Shown: one piece after another, positions 34,627-42,645 of the stretch
How positions within the stretch are numbered: position 1 is the first letter of the stretch
Layout of the letters: every line of letters begins with the position of its first letter
Notes under the pieces: model-generated
What the model saw: the letters and a program-made list of their open reading frames with translations, nothing else
Told to the model about the DNA's origin: nothing
Database searches by the model: none
DNA from: Akkermansia muciniphila
Lineage (GTDB): Bacteria > Verrucomicrobiota > Verrucomicrobiia > Limisphaerales > UBA9464
Assembly: GCA_945861565.1 (NCBI GenBank)
Contig: CAMAUY010000029.1
Location: 1-49,715, forward strand
Direction: 5' to 3'
Length of the DNA stretch: 49,715 bases
Made by a program: the position numbers and the translations under genes

Positions 34627-34806
34627 ATGCCTGTCCTGCTCCATATTCTGAACCGGCCCGCCGACACGTTGGTCGAGGCAATCCTCGCGGCCCAACGAGG
34701 CGACCCCGTCAATACGGTGATTGTCATCGATCTCACAAAATCAGATGCCGATTACGAAAACCTGGTTGACCAGGTGTTTGCGGCAGATTCCGTGGCTAGT
34801 TGGTGA
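34627..34806 (+). CDS. DsrH/TusB-like short protein
   Basis: The 59-residue product begins MPVLLHILNRPADTLVEAIL and ends FAADSVASW. The LLHILN start resembles the LHTLHRS start of TusB. It is shorter than the usual 90-100 residues and has no Cys, so sulfur transfer by this subunit itself is not expected. The ATG lies 2 bp after the preceding stop. Assignment rests on gene order and the N-terminal strand. Confidence 0.6.
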   Translation: MPVLLHILNRPADTLVEAILAAQRGDPVNTVIVIDLTKSDADYENLVDQVFAADSVASW

Positions 34807-34857
34807 GCCGGAAAGCAGGTGCGTTTCCTCCAAAGCGGCAGGCCCCGCACCCACGGT

Positions 34858-35430
34858 TTAGTGCAACATCGGTCTGGGATTACCCACCCGCGTCAGTGCG
34901 GCTTCCAAATCCAGATAGTAGTCCAGCCGGCGGTCGGTCTCCGCTTCGTCAATATGCCGGGCCATGATCAGGTACGCGGCATAATGGTTGCCTTCAGACT
35001 CGACCAGACTCTCGTAAAAAGCCGCCAATTCCGGGTCCAGATCCACGAGTTCTCGCCCCAGTAACTGAAACTTCTCGCAACTTCTCCCCTCAATCAGCGC
35101 ACAACAGATCAGATGGTCAATGACCTGCGGCTGAACACCCGTCCGTACGGACCGCATCAGCCCGGTGATCCACGGACTCGGAATCGGCTGTCCGAAGGGA
35201 ATCCCTCTCTTTTCAAGCAACCGAAGCACGAGTTCAAAGTGCTGCAGTTCTTCAATGGCAATGGCATTCAGTTCATGCACTCGACCAAAGAGCAGCCGGA
35301 ATTTTTCGAGATTGATCGCTGCCGTCGCCGCCTTGCGCTCGAGATGCGCATGGTCCACCAACACCGCCGGCAGGTCCGACCGAATTTTAGCCAGCCAGTC
35401 CACTGGAATTTTTTCCCGAAATAAGAGCAT
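34858..35430 (-). CDS. miaE: tRNA-(ms2io6A)-hydroxylase MiaE
   Basis: MiaE is a non-heme diiron monooxygenase that hydroxylates the isopentenyl side chain of ms2i6A37 in tRNA and needs O2. The 190-residue ferritin-like helical product shows iron-ligand blocks: LVDHAHLERKAA (Glu and preceding His), AIEELQHFELV (ExxH), ALIEGRSCEKF (Glu), and VESEGNHYAAY (ExxxH). ATG 35430 (MLLFREKIPVDWL) fits; an upstream ATG at 35520 gives an unlike extension. It converges on the dsrEFH-like genes with a 51-bp gap. Both sets may serve tRNA modification. The gene implies an aerobic cell. Confidence 0.88.
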   Translation of the reverse strand: MLLFREKIPVDWLAKIRSDLPAVLVDHAHLERKAATAAINLEKFRLLFGRVHELNAIAIEELQHFELVLRLLEKRGIPFGQPIPSPWITGLMRSVRTGVQPQVIDHLICCALIEGRSCEKFQLLGRELVDLDPELAAFYESLVESEGNHYAAYLIMARHIDEAETDRRLDYYLDLEAALTRVGNPRPMLH

Positions 35431-35595
35431 GGATTCGATCCTGTAAGTTTCAGAACTTAGAGAGGTAGTGAAATCCTGCCTTTGCCAACCAATGGACGAC
35501 GCCCGCAACTCGAACTCCACATGGGCGCGGGGTACTGGATCGAACGTCGTGAGCTGGCTTAGAGCCTGGAAAACCGGGTGGTCAGACCTTCACCG

Positions 35596-36558
35596 TCACC
35601 CAAACACGTTTACTCGCAGATCGCGCATCACGCAAATCCCCGGTAGCGGCACCCCCCGAATGGGACGGGCTCCATCTTTACGACGGGCACCGAATCGCTC
35701 GCGGTGACGGGCGAACATTTCATTCACAAAGTCCTTCGACCCCAGAACCACTCCATCGGTCATGTGGCGCACCCGCAAACGCAATACCTGGCCTAAGCTC
35801 AACTCACCCCCACGGGCCAATTCCGCCAGGATCGTCTGCCGATCCAATACCGCTTTGTCGCTGCGGTTGGCGGAGCCGGCCGCGACGAACAAAAGCATCC
35901 GATATTTCGCCGCCGCCTTCCCCCAATCCGCCGATTCCAGAAAACTCATCAGCCCCTGACGAATCGCCGTCGCACCGGTTAGCGCCGCCGCGTATCCGCA
36001 AAAGCGATAATCCTTCGGATCCTCGACAAATCCCGCGCGGATCGGGTTGAGATCAATGTAGGCCGCCACGGTCCTGAGAGCCGCCACTGAATCTTCCACA
36101 ACGACACTCGTAAACCGCTCAGCCCAGAGCGTCCCAAATCGCCCCATCCGCTTATTGTACCACCGACTAAACCGCTGTTTTAGCTCCTTCATGAACGCGG
36201 AAACGTCGCCCATTCGACTCACCACCGATTCTCGAATATCCCGGTCGATCGTTCCCCGCGCCTGCAAACCCTCCTGAGCGAGTATCGTCAGGATACCCTT
36301 CCTGCCATAGAACTTAACCATCTTGGCCAACAGATCAGTATCGGAGAGCTCAGCTCGGATCGGAACGCGCACAAGCAGGTGGAAGTGGTTGGACATGATA
36401 CAGTAAGTGATCACCTCCACGTCACAGAACTCGGCCAACTTGCCGAGAATCCCGACGAGTCTCTCCTTCCCCAGATCGTCCAGCAGCCACTGGCCGCCGA
36501 CGATTCGCGAGATGCAATGATAGACAGCCGATTCTCCCGCGAGTTTGATGCGAGCCAT
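35596..36558 (-). CDS. REP-associated (RAYT) Y1 transposase
   Basis: The 320-residue product (from ATG 36558; ATG 36564 equally possible) belongs to the IS200-like Y1 transposases of single-strand type. The HUH-type motif is in CIMSNHFHLLVRVP. The nucleophile Tyr is likely in the block FSRWYNKRMGRFGTLWAERF. AAYIDLNPIRAGFV and DPKDYRFCGYA follow as in RAYTs. The C-terminal 80 residues, with LGQVLRLRVRHMTDGVVLGS and FGARRKDGARPIRG, are a family extension. No inverted or hairpin IS ends are seen just outside the gene. RAYTs mobilise REP hairpins elsewhere; two such repeats are present at 7050 and 33474. Confidence 0.9.
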   Translation of the reverse strand: MARIKLAGESAVYHCISRIVGGQWLLDDLGKERLVGILGKLAEFCDVEVITYCIMSNHFHLLVRVPIRAELSDTDLLAKMVKFYGRKGILTILAQEGLQARGTIDRDIRESVVSRMGDVSAFMKELKQRFSRWYNKRMGRFGTLWAERFTSVVVEDSVAALRTVAAYIDLNPIRAGFVEDPKDYRFCGYAAALTGATAIRQGLMSFLESADWGKAAAKYRMLLFVAAGSANRSDKAVLDRQTILAELARGGELSLGQVLRLRVRHMTDGVVLGSKDFVNEMFARHRERFGARRKDGARPIRGVPLPGICVMRDLRVNVFG

Positions 36559-36792
36559 TCTCATAACGTTGTCAACAGATCCTGGCCAAACGCTGCCGCA
36601 ATAATGACAACGAGTCAATTAATTCATTGAACCTGTCACTTTGTTAGAGCCGAGTCCGTTGCCTTTGAAAACCGGGAAGTCAACGTGAGTGATAATCGTT
36701 CCTGGCAATGCCTGCCTTCGTTTGCTTCTGTAGCCGTCCCGGCAACTTCGGGATGTGCCGACTGACCTCAGTTGGCTGATTCACGTTGTAAA

Positions 36793-36900
36793 CTAGTCGT
36801 TGTAACCCAGTGTCCAGTTGGTACCGTGCTGAAAGTCGGGGGATCGTCTCGTTGCCCGCACATAGTCCACATGGGAATCCACAATAACACCTCTTCGAAG
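36793..36900 (-). pseudogene. 3' relic of a pseudopilin gene
   Basis: The minus strand reads [20 protein letters not shown], then [12 protein letters not shown] and a stop at 36793. This is the C-terminus of a pseudopilin close to the intact one at 38367 ([18 protein letters not shown], then WTLIYND). The two agree over about 100 bases at DNA level. Nothing of the rest of this copy is visible. It ends abruptly against the start codon of an oppositely oriented pseudopilin 5' portion at 36901. Confidence 0.8.
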
Positions 36901-37257
36901 ATGCCAACAGCGCGCATCAACCGCAGACAGTGGCGTGGTTTCACTCTAATCGAATTGCTCGTCGTCATTGCGATCATCGCGCTATTGGCAGGATTGTTAT
37001 TGCCGTCGCTGGCCAAATCGAAGGCAACTGCGAGTAAAGCCCAATGCCTTAGTAATCTCAAACAGCTGGGACTCGGTTTCTTGATGTATTGCCATGACCA
37101 AGGCGACAAGACATTTCCCCTCGGCTTTTTCAGTGCGAGCGCTCCCTTCTGGATGAAGGTGTTACGAGACAGCCATGGGAATGTCGACAAGATGTGGAAC
37201 CCCTACTGGCACCGAAGATGGATTCCAAAGGAGTTTGTGCCCGTGCCAGGTCCGTGA
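36901..37257 (+). CDS. Pseudopilin-like protein, probably truncated
   Basis: The 118-residue product has the class III type signal [20 protein letters not shown], with prepilin cleavage expected at RG/F and the conserved Glu at mature position 5, followed by [20 protein letters not shown]. Verrucomicrobial pseudopilins are usually 200-280 residues; this one ends after [10 protein letters not shown], without the C-terminal DG/YND domain. ATG 36901 is preferred to an earlier start, since upstream codons are antisense to the relic at 36793-36900. Such proteins are membrane-anchored or secreted by type II-like systems. It lies 13 bp before the radical SAM gene. Confidence 0.6.
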   Translation: MPTARINRRQWRGFTLIELLVVIAIIALLAGLLLPSLAKSKATASKAQCLSNLKQLGLGFLMYCHDQGDKTFPLGFFSASAPFWMKVLRDSHGNVDKMWNPYWHRRWIPKEFVPVPGP

Positions 37258-37270
37258 TTAATCCGTCACT

Positions 37271-38338
37271 GTGAATCCAGACTCCAATCGGTCCTCGCAC
37301 CGCGGTACCTCTGAAAACCCAGCCAATCGGTTCCAGCAAACCCACCGCGAAGCCGATCCCGATGCTGATGCCGATCTCGACCCGGCGGAAGAACCGCATC
37401 CGCGGACCGAATTCATTGAGGATCATTCGCAAACTGTCCTGAGCCATAACGACAGTCCGGATATTGGATTCACCCACAGCCTGAACCCCTATCGCGGATG
37501 TGAACACGGTTGCATCTACTGCTACGCTCGCCCCACCCACGAATACCTCGGATATAGCGCCGGACTGGATTTTGAAACGCGAATTGTGGTCAAGTACAAG
37601 GCCCCCGAACTACTGCGAAAGGAATTGTCCTCACCGCGCTGGAAACCCGACGTGATCGCCCTCAGTGGTGTCACCGACCCCTACCAACCCGTTGAACGTA
37701 AGCTCGCCCTCACTCGACGATGCCTCGAAGTGCTCACCGAGTTTCGGAATCCCGTCGGCATTGTGACGAAGAATTCGCTGGTTACCCGCGACATCGATTT
37801 CTTGCAGGAACTTGCACGCCATCAGGCCATCGGCGTCTTTATCTCTCTCACCACATTGGATCCCGCGCTTCGCGCCGTCATGGAACCTCGCACCTCCCCA
37901 CCCACGGCTCGTCTTCGCGCCATCCGCACACTCGCGGCCGCCGGGATTCCGGTGGGCGTCATGCTCGGGCCTATCATTCCTGGATTAACCGATCATGAAA
38001 TCCCGCGCCTGGTCGAGGCCGCCGCTGACTCGGGTGCCCAGTTTGCAGGGAAAGTCGTGCTCCGATTGCCACACGCCGTCGCTCCGTTGTTCGAGGCCTG
38101 GCTCGAACAGCATTATGCCGACCGCAAGGAGGCCGTGCTCAATCGCATCCGCTCTTTGCGCGGAGGAAAGCTCAATGATGCCAGCTTCGGCACGCGCATG
38201 ACCGGCCAGGGACCGCTCGCGGATCAGATCCAACAACTCTTTCAGATCTCGTGCCGGAAATTTGGGCTCCTGAATCGGCCACATCTGTCCACCGCCGCCT
38301 TCCGTCGGCGGGAACCGGGTCAGATGGAGTTGCTATAA
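37271..38338 (+). CDS. PA0069-type radical SAM protein, SplB-like
   Basis: The 355-residue product uses GTG at 37271. The [4Fe-4S] radical SAM motif is CEHGCIYCYARPTHEY (CxxxCxxC), preceded by LNPYRGCEHGC. ALSGVTDPYQPVERKLALTR and VGIVTKNSLVTRDIDFLQEL match the PA0069 family, which is related to spore photoproduct lyase SplB. The C-terminus is GLLNRPHLSTAAFRR. Substrate is unknown; DNA-repair activity is not established in this subfamily. The N-terminal 40 residues are low-complexity and Asp/Glu-rich (EADPDADADLDPAEEP). It converges on the pseudopilin gene with 28 bp between ends. Confidence 0.9.
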   Translation: MNPDSNRSSHRGTSENPANRFQQTHREADPDADADLDPAEEPHPRTEFIEDHSQTVLSHNDSPDIGFTHSLNPYRGCEHGCIYCYARPTHEYLGYSAGLDFETRIVVKYKAPELLRKELSSPRWKPDVIALSGVTDPYQPVERKLALTRRCLEVLTEFRNPVGIVTKNSLVTRDIDFLQELARHQAIGVFISLTTLDPALRAVMEPRTSPPTARLRAIRTLAAAGIPVGVMLGPIIPGLTDHEIPRLVEAAADSGAQFAGKVVLRLPHAVAPLFEAWLEQHYADRKEAVLNRIRSLRGGKLNDASFGTRMTGQGPLADQIQQLFQISCRKFGLLNRPHLSTAAFRRREPGQMELL

Positions 38339-38366
38339 CAACCGCCGGCACTAATCACTGAAAACA

Positions 38367-39131
38367 CTAATCGTTGTAAATAAGCGTCCACGTGGCGCCA
38401 CGCTGAAAGTCAGGGGCCCTCCTCGTTGCCTGCACATAGTCGACATGTGAATCCACAAAAAGGAGGACGCCGTAGCCCAGGCGCTTCTTGTCATGCCAAT
38501 ACATGTATTGGAAAGGATTGGCGTCGTGCCCATAAACCGAGAACGAAGCATCTTCGGTTACGATGACTCGCGATGGGTTTCTGATTTGAGATAAGTTCTT
38601 GGCAAACAACCCCTTTACTCCGTCGTTGGCGTTGGCACCGCTGTTGTAAATGTAGCTCGTGCCCAGGGTGTCAAAAAAGTTCGGCTTTCGATCCGTGGGC
38701 CAGAACGCCTTCAGAGCGCCATTATCACTGGGACATTTAAAAACGAGTGTGGCCCCCGCGGAATTGGTCTTTACCAGCTCATTGCCGCTAATGTAGGCGT
38801 TTATCAACCGAAAATCATAGGGATACTCGGTGCCCTTTTTGCCTCCGTAAGCGGAGTAGGTTGTGACGGCATCGGCGGTCGAAGGAAACTTATCCTGAAA
38901 ATCTGCCTGATAGAGCGTTACCGCGATTCCATGCTGTCTCAGGTTGGACAAGCATTTGATTCGTGAAGCTCTCTCCTTGGCATGAGCCAATGCCGGCAGG
39001 AGCATGCCGGCGAGAATGGCAATGATCGCGATGACCACCAGCAACTCAATGAGAGTAAATCCGGATCGAGAATGCGCTCGATTAGGGTAATGCCCGTTGA
39101 TTCCCGATGGTTCTAAATTGGTTGGCTTCAT
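38367..39131 (-). CDS. Type II secretion pseudopilin-like protein (DUF1559/H-X9-DG type)
   Basis: The 254-residue product from ATG 39131 (alternative ATG 39143) has the prepilin signal [20 protein letters not shown], then [29 protein letters not shown], and a C-terminal globular part with [23 protein letters not shown] and [13 protein letters not shown]. Proteins of this class are very abundant in Verrucomicrobia and Planctomycetes; they insert in the inner membrane and may be processed by prepilin peptidase. Function is unknown. A 3' relic of a close paralog lies at 36793. Confidence 0.9.
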   Translation of the reverse strand: MKPTNLEPSGINGHYPNRAHSRSGFTLIELLVVIAIIAILAGMLLPALAHAKERASRIKCLSNLRQHGIAVTLYQADFQDKFPSTADAVTTYSAYGGKKGTEYPYDFRLINAYISGNELVKTNSAGATLVFKCPSDNGALKAFWPTDRKPNFFDTLGTSYIYNSGANANDGVKGLFAKNLSQIRNPSRVIVTEDASFSVYGHDANPFQYMYWHDKKRLGYGVLLFVDSHVDYVQATRRAPDFQRGATWTLIYND

Positions 39132-39251
39132 AAGTAGTTCCATTCCACGCTCTGCAGGTTAGGGAGAATTACCTCTCGTTGGAATGCATCCTCGCACGCT
39201 CATCCTACATCCCGCCGGTGTCAAGGCCCATTTAACCGTCCCATCGAACGG

Positions 39252-39413
39252 GGTGCATCCCCAAGTTGTTGATAGGGGTTGTCGCGCTGCGACAACCCCG
39301 CCCGCGTACAGCGGGCGGACAGGGACGCAGCGCGGTTCGTGCCGCGCCTGAATGGCGCGGGGACGCCGCAGCGCGGCGTCCGCTACCGTCTCCAACAACT
39401 TCGGGATGCACGG
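39252..39413 (+). repeat. MITE-like element, copy B, with flanking 9-bp duplication
   Basis: It aligns with 30011-30170 over its full length. It begins GGTGCATCCCCAAGTTGTTG and ends CCAACAACTTCGGGATGCAC. A hairpin of 11 bp lies at 39275-39299. The words ATCGAACGG at 39243-39251 and 39414-39422 flank it directly, as a target-site duplication would. Confidence 0.85.
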
Positions 39414-39423
39414 ATCGAACGGC

Positions 39424-39447
39424 GGTGCATCCCGAAGTTGTTGGAGA
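39424..39447 (+). repeat. Solo end of the same MITE-like element
   Basis: The word GGTGCATCCCGAAGTTGTTG at 39424-39443 repeats the left end of copies A and B, 11 bp after copy B. No matching interior follows. It is either a truncated third insertion or part of a slipped duplication with copy B. Confidence 0.7.
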
Positions 39448-39641
39448 TTTTAAGTTCCAAAGGACGGATTCGTCGCGATTTGTGAAGAGAACATTGACTG
39501 CCATTAGGCTGCGGAGCATTCATTCTCATTATGGATCTGATAGGAATGCCGGGAGGAGAAAAGGCATAGTAAGAATTGCTGCGATACCATGCACAGCGTT
39601 TTGCCCCATTCGGTGACGGTAGTTCAGCTACTCGATCCGAG

Positions 39642-39710
39642 CTATCTAACTTTCACTGCTTTGCCCTGGATCCATGGCTTCCAGGTCGCCCCGTCCTCCG
39701 AATAAGACCA
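39642..39710 (-). pseudogene. Short coding-like tail in frame after the sorB stop
   Basis: Directly after the TAG of the cytochrome gene the same frame continues 22 codons, WSYSEDGATWKPW then IQGKAVKVR and a stop. The SEDGATW motif resembles carbohydrate or sialidase-type domains rather than cytochrome c. It may be the remnant of another gene's end, or an extension reached by stop read-through. Evidence is only the non-random look of the peptide. Confidence 0.3.
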
Positions 39711-40358
39711 CTACTTCTGCCCGAGTATCCAGTCCGCTAACACCTGAATTTCGTCGTGGGTAATGCTCACAAACGGCGGCATCGGAATCGGTCCCCACTT
39801 CCCGGAACCCCCTTTGGTAATCTGCTGCGCAATCTTCTCCGCGGCAGTGGCGTCGGAGGCGTACTTGATTGCAATCTGCTGAAAAGCCGGCCCAATGAGC
39901 CGAACCTTGGGTTGATGACAGGATTGGCAGGCATAGCGGGCGGCAAGCCGGGCTCCATCCAGGGGTTCTGCCGGCTTCGCCGGCAGCGATTCCGGGCTTG
40001 CAACCCGGCTGACGGCCGAATTCGTGGAGGTTTCCCGACCATAATGGCGCACCAAGTAATCGGCCAACGCCTCCACTTGGTCCGCCGCGATCGGCGCGCC
40101 GTATTTATCCTGCATCTTCAACACCGAGTTTTTCCAAAAGGCCCGCGCTTGCGGCGGTTGCGTCGTCACATATTCCGTCGAATGACAAATGAGGCATTGC
40201 GCATTCGCGATGTCCGCATTGGGGCCAGGCTTAAAGACCTCGGTTTCCACCGGGAGCTCAATCTTGAGACCGGCGCTTCGCTCGGAAAACGCGATCAGGC
40301 CCAAGCCGATGAGTCCTGCGACAATCCGTTTTCGTTGCCTCGCGATTCGGGGATTCAT
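39711..40358 (-). CDS. sorB: Diheme cytochrome c, SorB-like electron acceptor subunit
   Basis: The 215-residue product starts at ATG 40358 inside an ATGA overlap with the sulfite dehydrogenase gene. It has an N-terminal signal (RKRIVAGLIGLGLIAF) and two heme-attachment motifs, CLICH (55-59) and CQSCH (144-148). Met82 (LKMQDKYGAP) and Met193 (IPMPPF) are plausible axial ligands. It should take electrons from the molybdenum subunit in the periplasm and pass them to the respiratory chain. SorB of Starkeya is monoheme, so the diheme form is a variant. In-frame codons above 40358 overlap sorA and are rejected. Confidence 0.85.
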   Translation of the reverse strand: MNPRIARQRKRIVAGLIGLGLIAFSERSAGLKIELPVETEVFKPGPNADIANAQCLICHSTEYVTTQPPQARAFWKNSVLKMQDKYGAPIAADQVEALADYLVRHYGRETSTNSAVSRVASPESLPAKPAEPLDGARLAARYACQSCHQPKVRLIGPAFQQIAIKYASDATAAEKIAQQITKGGSGKWGPIPMPPFVSITHDEIQVLADWILGQK

Positions 40359-41584
40359 ACGACGATCACTTTGACCGATTCGACAACGTTCCGCATATAA
40401 CCCGCCGGATTCCAAAGAGGATCCAGCGGCTGTGACTCGCCAATCCGATTGGTCGCTCGACATCTTAGATCCATCGAGCCGGCCTCCGAAGCCGTAAAGG
40501 AAATGGTCCATTCCCGAAACGAATACTTTCCTAAATCTTCCCCCAAACGCGCCGCTCGCCAACTCCGACCTCCGTCGGACGCGAACAGGACCTCGGCGAT
40601 TCCAAGCCCCCCGTCAAAGGCAATGCCCCGAACCCGCGTCTCCACGCCGGCCTTAATCCGTGCTCCGTCCTCCAGACTGGTGATGAACGACCGGATGTTG
40701 AACCGGTTGATCGGCACCGTGGACTTCGCCGACGTTCCCGGCTCTACACAACTGCCCGGTGTGTTGGGAATGCGATAGGCCGTCGCCATCCAGTATCCCT
40801 TGAAGACGTCATCGACCACCGTGATCTCATGGACGTGCTTCACCCAATAGGTGCCGAAATAACCGGGCACGACCAACCGCAATGGATACCCATTGAGCAT
40901 GGGCAGATCCTCCCCGTTCATCGCGTACGCCAGCATCACTTCCCCGTCCAGGGCGTGATCCAGATCCAGCGCCTTCACGAAATCCGGAGTTTTCTCGATC
41001 GCCGGTTGGTCCAATCCATTGAAGGTAACCTGCCGTGCTCCCGCCGCGACACCCGCCCGATTCAACACGTCCCGGAGACGAACGCCTCTCCAGCGCGCAT
41101 TTCCCATGGCCCCGTTGCCCATCTGCCCACCGCCAACCCGTGGTTTCATCAAGCCCCTCCCATTGCCGGAACACTGGTTCACGGCGACAATCTCGAACGG
41201 CTCAAAGTTCGACTTAAGCTCGGCCAGCCCTAACGAAATCGGCCGATTCAACCGGCCACTGAGCGTGACGCGAAACATGTCCGCGTCCACTTCCATCGGT
41301 GGCGACTCCGACAGATGATACCGCACGAAAAAGGCATCGTTTGGCGTCAGAATCCCTTCGTTGAAGGCACTGAAGGGTGTCTCTAACTGCGGCGGGCGCG
41401 TGGTCAGCCGGATCAAGGGCCGCTTCTGCGGGTACCGCACAAGCGGTCGTACCCCGTTTTCAAACGGCAGGGACACCGTCTCGTCGCCACGAGCCGAGAC
41501 TGAGGCTGCCGTGACCAAACCGCCCGCCAAGAGTCCCGCATCCTGCAAAAACCGACGTCGCGTCGAACCGCGCTGGAAAAGCAT
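40355..41584 (-). CDS. sorA: Periplasmic sulfite dehydrogenase, molybdopterin subunit
   Basis: It oxidises sulfite to sulfate with Mo-molybdopterin. The 409-residue product from ATG 41584 has a Tat signal (STRRRFLQDAGLLAGG). The sulfite-oxidase domain has FFVRYHLSESP and Cys138 in VAVNQCSGNGRG, the expected Mo ligand, then YAMNGEDLPMLNGYPLRLVV and KHVHEITVVDD. The C-terminal Ig-like dimerisation domain (about 290-409) ends with NVVESVKVIVV. It is cotranslated with the cytochrome gene (ATGA, 40355-40358). Together they match SorAB-type enzymes. Other sulfite-oxidase family members act on other substrates, so sulfite is inferred from the pair. Confidence 0.88.
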   Translation of the reverse strand: MLFQRGSTRRRFLQDAGLLAGGLVTAASVSARGDETVSLPFENGVRPLVRYPQKRPLIRLTTRPPQLETPFSAFNEGILTPNDAFFVRYHLSESPPMEVDADMFRVTLSGRLNRPISLGLAELKSNFEPFEIVAVNQCSGNGRGLMKPRVGGGQMGNGAMGNARWRGVRLRDVLNRAGVAAGARQVTFNGLDQPAIEKTPDFVKALDLDHALDGEVMLAYAMNGEDLPMLNGYPLRLVVPGYFGTYWVKHVHEITVVDDVFKGYWMATAYRIPNTPGSCVEPGTSAKSTVPINRFNIRSFITSLEDGARIKAGVETRVRGIAFDGGLGIAEVLFASDGGRSWRAARLGEDLGKYSFREWTISFTASEAGSMDLRCRATNRIGESQPLDPLWNPAGYMRNVVESVKVIVV

Positions 41585-41825
41585 GGGGAAAGCTCCGTCT
41601 AATCCGGCGGAATTCAACTCCGAAATTGCACCGCCTTCTGAGACTGGACTGAAGACTGCCGCGCTCACATTGGATTGCTCATCACGGCCGGGCGACCAAC
41701 CGACAGAATCGCTCCTGCTCACTGGCAGGCTCGGTCACGGGGTATTCGTCGCCCACGACATTGAGGGACGGGTCAGTTGTATTGCGTCATTGCTTCGGGC
41801 CGTCGCGAAGTATTAGAAAGAGGCT

Positions 41826-42578
41826 GTGCCCACGACGGAGCCCAATGACCAGCACCCGACTGCCGAGGGTCGGTTTGCCTCCACCCACTGGAGCGTCGTG
41901 CTGGCCGCAGCCCGGACCGCTTCGCCGGAGGCGGAGGCCGCGCTGGAGAAATTATGCGTCACATACTGGTATCCGCTCTACGCCTACTTGCGCCGCAGCG
42001 GCCACGCTCCGCACGAAGCCGAAGACCTCACTCAGGATTTTTTCGCCAGCCGAATCGTCACGAAGCGCATCTTTCAAGGCATCCAGCCCGGCGCCGGCCA
42101 GTTTCGTTCGTGGCTGCTGACCAGTCTGCAAAACATGGTTAAAAATGAGTGGGAGAAAGCACGGGCCGTCAAACGCGGCGGCACACAGCCGCATCTCCCG
42201 CTCGACTTCCAATCGGCCGAAGGCCGCTATGTTGCCGAGCCCTCCCATAATCTGACGCCCGAGAAGCTCTATGAACGAAGCTGGGTGCTCACGCTGCTCG
42301 ATCTCACCGTGGATCAGCTTCAGGAAAAATATCGCCAGGATGATAAAACGGTTCTATTCGACGAGTTGAAGTTGTTCCTTCCGGGCGAACACAGCACCCG
42401 GTCCTATGCGGAAGTCGCCGCCCGATTAGGTAAGAGCGAGGACGCCATTAAGATGGCGATCAGCCGGTTGCGCCGGGAATACGGCCAGTTCCTGAAAGCC
42501 GAGGTCAAACGCATGTCCGTCAATGCCGGTGAAGGTGACGACGAACTGCGTGGCCTGCTCAACGCGCTGGGCGATTGA
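41826..42578 (+). CDS. ECF-type RNA polymerase sigma factor
   Basis: The 250-residue product starts at GTG 41826 with a good Shine-Dalgarno (AGAAAGAGG, 41814-41822). Region 2 is visible in WYPLYAYLRRSGHAPHEAED, then LTQDFFASRI, and region 4 near SYAEVAARLGKSEDAIKMAI and SRLRREYGQ. It precedes a membrane Ser/Thr kinase gene, as in the STK-linked ECF groups, where kinase and sigma factor are thought to work together. No anti-sigma gene is seen. It is divergent from sorA by about 240 bp. Confidence 0.9.
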   Translation: MPTTEPNDQHPTAEGRFASTHWSVVLAAARTASPEAEAALEKLCVTYWYPLYAYLRRSGHAPHEAEDLTQDFFASRIVTKRIFQGIQPGAGQFRSWLLTSLQNMVKNEWEKARAVKRGGTQPHLPLDFQSAEGRYVAEPSHNLTPEKLYERSWVLTLLDLTVDQLQEKYRQDDKTVLFDELKLFLPGEHSTRSYAEVAARLGKSEDAIKMAISRLRREYGQFLKAEVKRMSVNAGEGDDELRGLLNALGD

Positions 42579-42645
42579 AAAGATTTATTGTTACTCTGAG
42601 CCGGTTTTCCTGTTGGATTTGAGTGAAGTGGGCGAGTTAACCGCC

